A stretch of 64,000 nucleotides of DNA from Chiua virens. Taxonomy: Eukaryota > Basidiomycota > Agaricomycetes > Boletales > Boletaceae. Position 1 is the stretch's first letter. Each line of letters opens with the position of its first letter. Location of the stretch: contig JAHNUO010000004.1 of the NCBI GenBank assembly GCA_019787685.1, positions 62,001 to 126,000 on the forward strand. Direction: 5' to 3'. The position numbers and the translations under genes were made by a program. Shown here one piece after another: positions 32,362 to 43,302 of this stretch. The notes under the pieces were generated by a model. The model ran no database searches. It was not told where the DNA came from and saw nothing but the letters and a program-made list of their open reading frames with translations.

Positions 32362-35300
32362 TTACGTGGGCGTTTCGACACAGATCACCCTGCTGAATGG
32401 GAGAGTCTTTTCACTGGGAGATGTGCCATCAAGACGCTTGATGTAGACCCTCTGCTCCTTCAAGGAAACTTTGATCACTGATAAAACTGTCCCCACCCTT
32501 TCAGCGACGCCGACTTCTCCAGGCTTGATAACCATGCACAACGTGCCCTTTGCTTTGGGGGGGAAGGGCTTCAGAGCTTTTTCAGGGATCGTCTCCCTCA
32601 ACAACCTTGCACCCTCCGTTCGAGAAGTAAGACGAACGGCGAGGTGTTTCCGCGGAACTGGTCCAGATGGACCTTCGAAAGGGCTGGGAGTCTCCGTTTT
32701 AACGCAACGGTCGACGTAGGTGTCACGCCAACCGGGCGTAATTTGAAAAATGGCACGAAAGTGCTCCAGACTCTTCAGCGCACCTGGATGTAGTAGAAAG
32801 TCGAAAGCTAAAGAGATTGATCAACCTCTGATAGATACAGCAGAAACCTAACACACATGATCTCGGAGAGCTGCTTTCCGCCCAATCGCGATCGGCATCG
32901 TCAACCACCCAAGGGTTTGGATCAGTGGGATCCGAACTGGCGTTGTCTTGTTCACCTGGGGGATCTGGAGGGGGGGTTAACTGCCTACGCACACCTTCTG
33001 GAAGGTATCCCGCTGAAAACGCGCCAGAGACTATAATAGCCTGCAGTGGCGTTAATTGTCTCCCCCCAAGTGTCACATCCATACCCCTACTCGTACAATC
33101 AGATGTGAAAAATAAATCCTACTTGAGACATACCTGACAACTACAATATCTCTCTCGTACGTGCCCAGTGAAAAAGCCCCTCGCTCGATGACACATGTAC
33201 GCGGGCCCAGATTGACGAGAGTGCCCCGCCACCCTTTATGCGGGCCTGCAATGATGATAACATCTTTCCCGCGGTAAGCCTTGCTCGTGTCACAGTCACT
33301 CCCATCAGAACTGCGTGCAAAGAGAGTGATGGGAAGCGTGAATATGACCTTATAAAATTTCGGTAAGTGGTGATGAACCATGTACCTCGCACATACCGAT
33401 GAGTCAAGATGCGAGACGACCTCCAGTGTCTTCTGATCAAGGTCGACCCGAACGACAAACCCAGATTTACCCCTATACTCCCCCCTTACAACTACTACAT
33501 AATCTCCCTTCCTCACATCATAGCCGCGATCAGGAGTATACCGCAACGCGCAATGGTCTGGCGTAGCTCTGCAGTGTACAATAGGAACTTCGAGTTGTTG
33601 CCCACAAAAGTTGCTGTGTTGAGAGACGAATTTGAGGGTTCCAGCAAGCCGTTTCACTTCGGTAACGTAACCGAAGAGTCCTTGGAGAGGGCCTGCAATT
33701 ACACTAACGATGTCACCAATCTCAGCGCTCTCGGTGAAATCAACAGTGGGCGGCGCGACAACACTGAACGGCGCGCAGACAGCTTGTTCTGGTACGTGGG
33801 ACTCCAATAAAAAAGGTGATACTTGAAACTGCATGGACGATGAGGAACGAACGACATGGCGACGAGACAACTCACTTCGTTCCCGTCAAGTTCTGACACC
33901 GTTACTTCCTCTGTAGTGGCATCGATGTGAGAAACCATACCGGTGCGCCCAATAAGATGGTGGTGTACGTTCTGGGTATCACTGAAAGAATCCTCAATTA
34001 CTCGGACTGCATCTCCAAGGACATACTCGCGACGAAGATTAGATAGGGGAGAGCTGAGCTCCTCTCCCTCAAGCAAGCGCACTCTGGCTGAGTGGTTTGC
34101 ATGCTCGACCTCGAGTAGAACACCACGTTTCCCGAAATAGGCGGAGTCAGATACAACAACGGTATCTTTCTCCTTCCAGAACTGTCGGTTATATGACTGA
34201 TGTGTTGTGGTCATGAAAGGGGGATCCACCATGGAGATGACATGAAGCGCGATCTGGTGAGGAGTCGGGGTAGGGAGTGCAGCTACTTGATTGAGTTTTA
34301 AACTCATCAAAAGCAAGCCTGATATGTATGTCATCTTATCGTACTCGTAAGAAGGCCTTCCATGAGACGGAACTAGTTGTTTCCCTCCGAATTGCTTGGG
34401 GCAAAATAGTCGTCGGGCGTGAGGATTTTGACCGATATCGTCGCCGGGCCGACGATTTGGAGGCTTCAGTGATCGCGAAGCTACGAGAACACGGAGTTCT
34501 CCTGACTCCCCTTCAAAGGATAGGCCGTATGCAACATCGCCCTTGTACAATCCACGTTTCGATATTGTGTACCATCCTGGCAGAGGAGGTTCGGAGTGTC
34601 GATGAGCGGGGAACAGAGAGACCCAGTCCTCGAACGGCACCAGCGACCAACCACGCACGCAAGAAGTGTGCGAGACAGGGACAGCAAGAAGGAATGCGTT
34701 GGGGTCTACCGCACACACAGTGGGTCGGTGAGGTAGTTGTTTGTACAGCGTGGCGGCGAGACCGGCCTGATTCCATGCTTCGACGATAAACTTTGCCGAG
34801 GAATCTAAGGCAATATCAGCAGATTTGATAGAGTATATGCACCGGAACTTACTGGGGACTATGTTGACAGCCCACATCGGTGTCTGTTCCATATCATCGA
34901 GGAGGAGCGATCGGCGAGGTGGGGATACGTGTGCACGATGAAGATCTTGACATGGTGCAACGGGGGGATGAGCAGCAGAAATTCTACGAAGGTGCTCTGC
35001 AAATGGGATCGATAGGAACTGCTCTTCTCGCTCTTCCAGATCCGACAAGAACGTAAGGGTCGAGAGGAAGTCTTCCCAGTACTGGATGTTCGGGTTATTG
35101 TCACACTGAGAGTCTAGAATATCCATCAGTTTTTCGTAGTTTAAAGAGCCAAACATCCAGTCTCGGATAGACTCCCAAATGCTTGTTGCGTCCAAGATAG
35201 CGGGCGAAGCGCTTGGAGGGACTTCTTCCGACTCGTCATTATCACTATCGCCGTCGGACTGGTGGTTGGTGTGGGCGTCGACGTAGCGGCCAGCTATCTT

Positions 35301-36018
35301 GTTGACGATTTGCTCGAACCTCGAAGATACGAATGACGTGTGGCCAGACGCGACAGAATGGCGCTGCGACGATGTCCCTAGGTCGGCGCCGTCATCCGGA
35401 ACGATAAACCCTTCTGTGCGAGGTTAGAGCAGATACATTTGAGTAGCGTATATGACGTACCACTATTTTCTTCCTCTTCTTCCTCTTCTTCCTCGTCTAC
35501 CTGCGCCTCCACATCAAGGAATCGATCCACCTGCCCTTGAATCAGTCATACCGTAGTAAATCATAACAGAAGAAAACGAACCGTTCCGCAGACTCGTTTT
35601 CTGGGTCTCCGGGACGTCGTCCGGCCACCGTCATGATGCCGCTTAAGTTTATTTGGAAGGGACGTCTGAGTGTGGCTCTGGGACGTTGAGGGTTCAGCAC
35701 ACGAGCTGTTACTTGGGAGTGCTACGCCGCGGGCCTCCATGGCGGCGATCACAGCAGCGCTCGCCGATTCATCATCTTCCCAACACGAGAATACGCGAGT
35801 CATGATGTCTCTCCATTCCGCTTCGACATACCGGGAGCCGAATTTCTGAGACATCGAGGATGTGAACGTCTCGATATCGATTGTTTCGTCCGCCCACTTC
35901 AAGACCAGTGACCAAGCGTCTGGACTGGCCAGTAGGCTTGCACGGTTTGAAGGACCTTCGAAATAATGTGTTAGCTTCGATGTTCGATTCTGTATGGTAA
36001 AGTCTCACCAGCTTGCAT
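32362..36018 (-). CDS. Spt5-like NGN/KOW-domain protein (divergent paralogue)
   Basis: Multi-exon gene starting MQAG|PSNRASLL (ATG at 36,018; first intron 36,008-35,956). Next comes an acidic segment, VDRFLDVEAQVDEEEEE, as in Spt5, then an NGN-like region (MWAVNIVP, FIVEAWNQAG, GWSLVPFEDWVSLFP). KOW modules follow: GWYTISKRGLYKGDVAYGL, EIGDIVSVIAGPLQGLFGYV, DVRKGDYVVVVRGEYRGKSG and YRGKDVIIIAGPHKGWRGTL. Another KOW-like stretch near the end (GEVGVAERVGTVLSVI) precedes the stop at 32,362. Exons join in frame wherever I checked. True Spt5 is a single essential elongation factor; this copy is shorter and divergent, like the Spt5-like families expanded in Agaricomycetes, so a role in general elongation is not assured. 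Confidence 0.82.
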
Positions 36019-36276
36019 TTCGTTCGATGATGGTTGTTGCAGAAAGAGGGAAATAAAATGCGGAGACGCGTCTCTTATAGTGAACGACGATTGGTGGGTG
36101 GACGGTCACGTGGAAAATTGTGGACTAGTCCACTCCCCACAATTGTAATGAACGCCGATTGGTGGACGGTCACGTGTGGTGGTTGGAGGACGTGATTGGT
36201 GGACAATAAGTCCACTCTACAAGGCGCAATTAGAGATCTATTACTACAAAATCATGTAGTTTCAAAGACACTACAT

Positions 36277-37975
36277 TTAAACAGCCGCCTCTCCCAGCAT
36301 AATAATACCATTCTCAGACTGAAGTTCTAAGCTTTGTGTAATACTCCGCTTGGCTGATTTTCCTGTAGGTACGGGTGCGGGTGCGGGATCATGAGACATT
36401 TGGAAAGGTGACTGGTAAAAATTAGGCTTGTTACTCCACGGTGGTGCGTAAAGGAATAGAGAGCTGTGAGGGAGGGAAGATGGGAGATAAGTCATCAACA
36501 TATTTACGAGCACGCAAACTACTGCGAACAACAGTAGTTGCTTCACGGACAATCCAAGTTGCGACCGTGACTCGTTTTGTACCACGAGGGGCTGGCTGGC
36601 GGCCTTCAACCATGCTCAATAAACATGATCATCGTAAGCAATAAAAAACCTACTTGTTGCTCTTGCTTCCAAACTTTGATGTTACTATGACCCTCCAGCG
36701 CGCTGCCCGTCACAACGATGCATCCTTGTACACCTTCGAAAGTCTGGGAAGATATTAGTTGGAAATATAGTAAAGGAATCTATGGCATACAGCTACCGTA
36801 ACTACCAAATCGCCAGCTGAGAGTATAGGGTCAACGTGAAAATCCGTGAATGAGAATTAGGGGCCTACCATTCCCGTGGTCAAGCTTGTCACGAAATGCT
36901 CCGGTTTGGTAGTCGAAGATCCGAGCGAATCCGTCGTCACCTCCGACAATGAGAAGGCCAGCTGCTCGAGCGACTGCAAGCTGCCGCGGCACATTGACCA
37001 AGATGGCGTGGTGATAACTTTGAGTGAGATGCAAAGCGGGCAGGGAATACCTATCGACACCGTCTCGAAGGTTGGAAACCAGGAGGTGCTGACCATCCAA
37101 GAACGTATCACCACTGGCAAGAGCTAAGAACGATGGGAATATATATCGGAGAAGGGTACTTACATACGGCCATTGGCTTTCTTTTTCCACTTGAGATCCC
37201 ATGGATCAATGGAGTAACAGAAACTGATATTAGATTAGCAGATGTGACGGGTAAGTAAAGCTTTTGCTACGAGCCAACACATACACATAGCCACTCTCAA
37301 GATATGAGACCACAACACTGGAGCCATCATCTAAAAAATGGACCGACCGTGCGACATACGGTTGCTTCTCGGGGACGCTGGGGACAGGCGTAAATGATTC
37401 TACATGGACGGCAACCCCAGTTAGAACAGGCAGGATATAAGAAACATATAGTACTTACTCTGATCAGCAACGAACTTCCAAACATAGACCTGGCCATCGC
37501 CAGCGCTAGCCAGTCGGCAGTGTTGTGGATCCCAGGCCAACGATTCTATGGCCCCTGCATGCGCAAGACTGATCGATAAGAAACGGAAGAGAGGGTTCTC
37601 GCTCGCTCGCTGATAGAGATGGATGTTACCGTCTGACGCGCCGAAAACAAAGGTATCTTCATCGCGATCTGCCAGCTTAAGCCAAGCAGAGCAACTGATA
37701 AAGCCGGCTGATGGAACACATATTTCTTGCAACATTTCACCGGAGGTGAGACTCCAGACGACCACGCGGCTGTCATTCCCTGCGATGTGTCAAATCGGCT
37801 GATGCAGGAAAAAGTGACAATGCTAACCTCCACTAAGCAATAAAGAACCGCGAGGGCTGATCGCGAACGTATTGATTGCCTTCGTGTGGCGAGTCAAAGT
37901 GAACTTGTGGGCTATCTACAAAGATTTCAGTAACAGACCGAAACGAAAAGCTAATCTTACATTAGACAGAGACAT
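36277..37975 (-). CDS. WD40-repeat protein with C-terminal membrane anchor
   Basis: Start MSLSN at 37,975. Exons 37975-37961, 37915-37828 and from 37,779 onward are joined by short GT-AG introns. WD40 blades are visible: HTKAINTFAISPRGSLLLSG, VVVWSLTSGEML, VFGASDGNIHLYQR, AGAIESLAWDPQHCRLAS, GQVYVWKF, then LLVSNLRDGVDRYSL, LLIVGGDDGFARIFDYQTG and a last strand ending VWKQEQQ. The final exon encodes a hydrophobic segment (LLLFAVVCVLVNMLMTY) and a short tail, so the protein is probably tail-anchored. This arrangement is common among lineage-specific WD40 genes of Agaricomycetes. Function unknown. Divergent from the 38,994 gene, with repeat copy B in the shared promoter. Confidence 0.78.
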
Positions 37976-38159
37976 CGTTGAGATACGTAGTAGCCTACGT
38001 CTTATTTATAAGAGTGACGGACAATTGATACCGGGAAACATGACAACCGACGAGAGACCAGTAATTGAGAACGAGAGAAACGACGCAGGAACACACCATT
38101 GCCGTAGTCGTCAAGTACAGGACGGCGGACAACAATAACGAATACTAGATGTAGTGATC

Positions 38160-38775
38160 GAATCAGTCAGACAATTGATGACGCAAAATACGTAAGGGAC
38201 ACATACCAGAGCGCACGACGACGGGCACAACGATGGAGAGTTCCAATTCTTGGTAACCTCAACCGTAGTTAGGTCGTTCGCGTTTTTGTTGGTTTTTTCT
38301 CCGATTGAAATACTGCATGCTAGTACTCATTGATTAATTTTCTACTAATGGGTACACAATAGCATTATAGGCCGTTACGAAGCTTGCGTCAAGTGGTATA
38401 TTATAGATGATAGTGGAAAACGAGAAAGTTGTGTGTGTGAAGATTCGCTTCATAAATAGTGTTCAGCGATTGTCACACGTGACAATTTGGGATTACCGGC
38501 ACGTGATGACCATCGCCAAACACTATTTACGGGGCGAATGCGCACGTGCACAACTCTTCCACTTTCCCCATCTATGCCACTACCTTGCGTGGCAACTACA
38601 CTCCCCTTAATATGCCACTCATCTAAGTTACAGTAGTATACCCGTTGTACGCAACTGTAGGAAAGACAAAAGTAAAGAGAGAGAAACAAACAAAAAAAAA
38701 GCAAAAACAGAATGTATTTCGCGATTATATCGCCGGATCCACGAATAATAAGATTTAGGTCTAGATTCGGTATAG
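38160..38775 (+). repeat. Dispersed repeat, copy B
   Basis: Same orientation as copy A. The palindromic core (about 38,404-38,632) and the downstream segment through GGTCTAGATTCGGTATAGG are well conserved; the upstream part is diverged. It occupies the divergent promoter between the WD40 gene and the 38,994 gene. Confidence 0.8.
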
Positions 38776-38993
38776 GCTGTCGTACACGGTAATCGTCGAC
38801 GAAAGAAGATTGACAATGAGTCAGTCGTCGGGATAGCAGTATGTCGCCCGGCTATCTATTGTAGTCTGTCGCTAATCGCAGTAACAACCGGTGCTTTTTC
38901 ATATTATTGTTTTGACTTCGTGATGCCCAATCAAGGGGTGCGTCTATACTTTATATCATTCGCACTGGCTCAGAAACGCGTCCACCAGAAAGC

Positions 38994-39586
38994 ATGCCCA
39001 AAGCTGTATCAACCTTGATGTTCCACCGATACTTTTCTCCCCTCACGCGCCATTCAGTTTTCCCTCCAGAACGTGCGATTTCCCCCCCTCCGCTGACGCG
39101 ACATAAAATATTCCCCCACGAGGTCGAGACAGTACTGATGCGCACTGAACAGTCGGAGCCTGTCGCAATACTTGGCACGCCTCCGTCCAAGGTTCTGATA
39201 CGCAAACCTCGAGGGGAGGTATCAAGGATTAACAGGGGCGGTTACAACCTACAAGAGAAACTTGGATGGCCAGCTACTGAATACGATGAGATTCGGGTAA
39301 GTGGGTCATACTGTCATTAGGGGCGCGCTCTAACACTCAGCAGTCTTTTGTCATTCATCTGGCACGAGAGCACCTCGCTACTCAGAAGCCATGGAGTAGG
39401 CAGTCGAGGGAACAACTTAAGATTGTGTTCGCTAAGGTTGTGTGATACATCCAATCATAGTCTCGTGTCTCATTGGTCTTCCAGGCGAAGGAGAGATATC
39501 CACAGCTCCTGGAGTATGACGGTGACTGGGTCGTAGCTGATTTTCTCAAAATGTACCTTAAAAATAGTTCTGGGCGAGGAATGTAA
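38994..39586 (+). CDS. Small lineage-specific protein
   Basis: Three exons (38994-39296, 39344-39436, 39485-39586), all phase 0, give 165 aa ending SSGRGM. The N-terminal third is basic and Pro-rich (PERAISPPPLTRH). The C-terminal part is helical: SFVIHLAREHLATQKPW, REQLKIVFAKAKERYPQLLE and WVVADFLKMYLKNSS. It resembles the C-terminal helical domain of a protein family abundant in Agaricomycetes whose role I do not know. It is preceded by repeat copy B. Confidence 0.65.
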
Positions 39587-39954
39587 ATTTCAGATGGTTG
39601 ACTACCTAGTACAGAAGTTGGTCATGCATGCCAGCCGCCGGGTGACCCCACATCAGCCCTTTGAGAAGGGGGGTTGGCACTAATAAATGAGCAAGAGAAA
39701 TGGTATTGTTATAGTCTCGCTAATCAACGATCAACGACCTAGGTATTTTACAGTTACAAGTGATTCATTATCAGTACAAACTCAGAAGGTTGATATTACA
39801 ATTTTGACGTCAGAATCGATCAATCGCTCCTTGAAGGAGCGCTGTACTTCTCCGATCTCGCCATTCGAGGGGACAACACGCCCTAAGACCAGCGTCACTA
39901 TTTTACATCAGGGAAAAACCCCATCCATGGGGCGCAATGTTTCTGCGGAGTGGA
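39587..39954. other. Intergenic gap
   Basis: Between the small plus-strand gene and the 3' end of the F-box gene; no feature supported. Confidence 0.4.
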
Positions 39955-42226
39955 TTAGTCGATGGTTGTGTGTATGAGGATAATACTTGCCATAATTTCT
40001 TCCCCTCCATCAGTGGAGGTATCAAATGCCGCCGCTATCCTGAGCCGGGTAACTCCGCACGTGCGTGCTTCATGCTTCGGAACATGCAATCCAGTGAGCG
40101 GGATGACCATGGTGGTCCCAGTGTTATTCGGACAGAAAGCTACATTCATGTTGCGCAAACCAGGAAGGTACTGAGCGCAATCCAGCACCTTCGAAATGTG
40201 GGGAGCACTAGTGTTGCCGAGCATGACCGAAAGTGTAGTTACTGAGTTGGGATGTTCGAGCTGTTGCAACAGCGATGACAGGTACTCCGGTGGTCCACCA
40301 AGAGCCTGCAATGAGGGGAGACGAACGACGAGGGTTTTTGATCGTCGAGTATCACTTGAATTACCGTACGCGGAAATGCGGAGAGATCGAATGCGGGAGT
40401 GTCGCTGCAAGAACCTCAAAAGTGTATTAACCGAGCATTGGCGATCAACTTCAAGGAGCTGTAGAAGGGGTAAATCCAGAACCTGAAAGAACTTCCGCCA
40501 CATAGCGGCAGAGAGTCCCGTGTCTTTTAGGACAAGCTCCCTGAGGGGAGAGTTGCGGAGAGTGGACATGGTAAAAGAAATAATGGGTACCGAGAAGATA
40601 TTATTGCAGTCTGATGAGAAAGACTCGAGTCGGCTAGGCGCCGCACGGGAAGGCTTTGGAAATGACGAGATGTAGTGGGGGAAGGGATCTGAGCGAGCAG
40701 AGTAAGAGAGCTCTTTGCAATCAGATGCTCTGATGTCTTCGAGGAGGGCTGCAGTGCTGGATGCCGATAATGGATTACCGAAGCAGGATATATAAACGGC
40801 TGGAATATTGGTGCACTGAGGTGACTGAAAAAAAATCTGTAGGAGGTGCAAATGGGAATCCTTCGCGTTGAAGAGGCGGCAATACAGGTTCTTGGGGCAG
40901 ATGAAGTCAGCCATGCGTCTCCACACTACGAGAGCTTCGTAGTTGTCTTGATCAACACTTGTCCAGAGACCGTCGCCCGGTGCGAAACCGAGAGCAGCAA
41001 AAAAACGTGGGGCGGCAATATTTTTCAAAATGATGCATACTCTTGTGCACACCCCAAGTTCCTTAGCATCGAAGAGATCCACGATTTCGTGCAGCAGCTC
41101 GTTTGGAAGTATCAGGAGAGAGACGGCACGCGTGGCTACATTGGGATTGGTGAATTCTGCGGAGGACTGGCGTTTTGCAGACGGTAGAATTGAGAATTCT
41201 AACGAAAGGAAATAGTAAAGAAACTTACTGGATTGATATCTTGTGCGTGAGCGATTGCGCGCTTCGTGGGTGGTAAATCGCATGAGTCTTCATTCCTCTT
41301 CCGCTTCAAAGACTGATATTTGAGTCAGAAACTTCGATGCGCATGAGAATGGGTGAGCATACTGGGTTAATTTCCTGCAAGGAGGTGACAAGCGTTTGTG
41401 TCGGGTCATCCTGCCTCTGTTTCACAAATACAGTTAGAAATTGTGATGAAAAGAAATAGTAACAAACTTACTAGATTGGTACCTTGCACATCAGTGTCTG
41501 CACGCTTTGCGGGTGGTAAATCATATGAATCTTCATCTCTCTTCCGCTTCAGAGGCTGGCGTTGGAGACAGAAGTTCAAATGCGAAGAGCTGACCGTAGA
41601 ATGCTGGGTAAACCTACCGGGTTAGCCTGTAAGGCGGTGACAGCTAACCATGTGGGAGGTAGGATCCCGTCCTCCCCCCGCTTCACACGCGTTAGAAAAT
41701 CTGACGAGAGGCCACAGTAAAGAAACTTACTGGAGTGGTATCTTGTACACGAGTGACTGGACGCTTTGCAAGTGGTAAGTCGGATGGATCTTCGTCCCTC
41801 TTCCGTTTCGAAGGCTGGCGTTGGAGTCAGAAACTCTGACTAATGAGAGTTGGTAAGCCTACCGGGTTAGTCTCCTGTAAGGCAGTGACGGGTGCCCTTG
41901 TGGGTGGTAAGTCATCATCCTCCCCCTGCTTCAAGTGTGCGGTCAGAAAGTTTGACGGCAGAAAATACTGAATAAGCTTACAGGATTGATATTTTGTACA
42001 AGGGTGGGTACAAGTGATAGGTCAGGTGGGTCTCCTTCGTCCCTCTTTCGCTTTAAATGCTAAATTCCATAGTTAGGAGCAGGGCGAGGAAAGTAGATCG
42101 TGAAATGAACTCACCTGGATACTTTGGCGGGACCTCGGGCGCGTAACCCACCATTGGAATAGCGGATACAACATCTTTACAATATATGTTAGGTAGATCA
42201 ACTTGAGTGCCTAGATGAACGATCAT
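39955..42226 (-). CDS. F-box protein with duplicated N-terminal exons
   Basis: ATG at 42,226 (MIVHLGTQVDLPNIYCKD). Seven small exons follow in phase 0, then a 1.2-kb exon (41166-39955). The large exon opens with an F-box: LLILPNELLHEIVDLFDAKE followed by CTRVCIILKNI, the motif that binds Skp1 in SCF ubiquitin ligases. The rest is leucine-rich, with spaced SPLRELVLKDTG and SRIRSLRISAYG elements that suggest an LRR-like substrate domain. The small exons alternate between two types; the first type carries KRKRDED and an AKR or TKR motif, resembling a bipartite nuclear localisation signal. Substrate unknown. It diverges from the 43.3-kb gene, with repeat copy C between. Confidence 0.75.
41167..42070 (-). 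repeat. Alternating exon-intron modules in the F-box gene
   Basis: Seven exons alternate as a-b-a-b-a-b-a. Type a exons (for example KRKRDEDPSDLPLAKR, ending VQDTTP) are followed by introns starting GTAAG; type b exons (for example DDDLPPTRAPVTALQETNP) by introns starting GTAGG or GTATG. Every junction is GT-AG and phase 0. Module length is about 225-240 bp. Confidence 0.85.
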
Positions 42227-42349
42227 GGTCAACGATGTCAACGTTAAATACGATTAGCATGTAACATACCCCCAATCGAGCCGGACAATACATCACTAGG
42301 CATGCTGTCCCAATTCCGTCGACGATGACCGCGCACAACAGCCTATACC

Positions 42350-43085
42350 GAATCTAGACCTAAATCTTATTATTCGTGGATCCGGCGATATAATCGCGAA
42401 ATACATTCTGTTTTTGCTTTTTTTTTTGTTTCTCTCTCTTTACTTTTGTCTTTCCTACAGTTGCGTACAACGGGTATACTACTGTAACTTAGATTAGTGG
42501 CATATTAAGGGGAGTGTAGTTGCCACGCAAGGTAGTGGCATAGATGGGGAAAGTGGAAGAGTTGTGCACGTGCGCATTCGCCCCGTAAATAGTGTTTGGC
42601 GATGGTCATCACGTGCCGGTAATCCCAAATTGTCACGTGCGACAATCGCTGAACACTATTTACGGAGCGAACCTTCACACGCACAACTTTCCCACTTTCC
42701 ACTATCATCTAAGTCACTTTGACGCAGCGGCCTTGGTGGTATTATGCCACTAGGCCGCCCTACTAGTTACTATTAGTAGAATTCATGTAGGGATAGATTC
42801 AGAAAATAAAACCAACAAAAAATGTAGAGTTGACGTCACGAAGAATTACCATTGTTCGTCGTCGTCACCGTTGCGGTCGTCGTGCCTCGTGATAGCACCT
42901 GCCGGTATGTCCCTTACGTTGTCCAATTGCCATTAAGATATTAAGATTTGTTGTTGTCGGTGGTAGTGACTATTGCAATTGTTCGTCGTCGTCGTCACCG
43001 TCGCGGTCATCGTGCCTCGTGATAGCTCTGCCGGTATGTCCCATACGTTGTTGTCGGTGGTAGTGACTCCCCGCAATGATCTGTG
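42350..43085 (-). repeat. Dispersed repeat, copy C
   Basis: Inverted, near-identical counterpart of copy A (29,665-30,410), including the palindromic CACGTG core at about 42,486-42,714 and the CGACGACGACGAACAA tracts. It lies between the divergent F-box gene and the 43.3-kb gene. Confidence 0.85.
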
Positions 43086-43302
43086 ATCGGTGTCCTGCGT
43101 TCTCTCGTGCTTTGGTATGTCCCTTACGTTAACGTTAATTGTCTAACATCGCTCATCATCATTAAGATATCAAGATATTGAATCGTTATTGTCCATGGTA
43201 CCCCGGATCGGATGCCCAATTGTCTGTCTAGCATCGCTCATCTCACTAAATAAGTTGTACGGTTGGTGCTTCGTGAGTCCAACCTTCCCGTCCATTAGTG
43301 TC

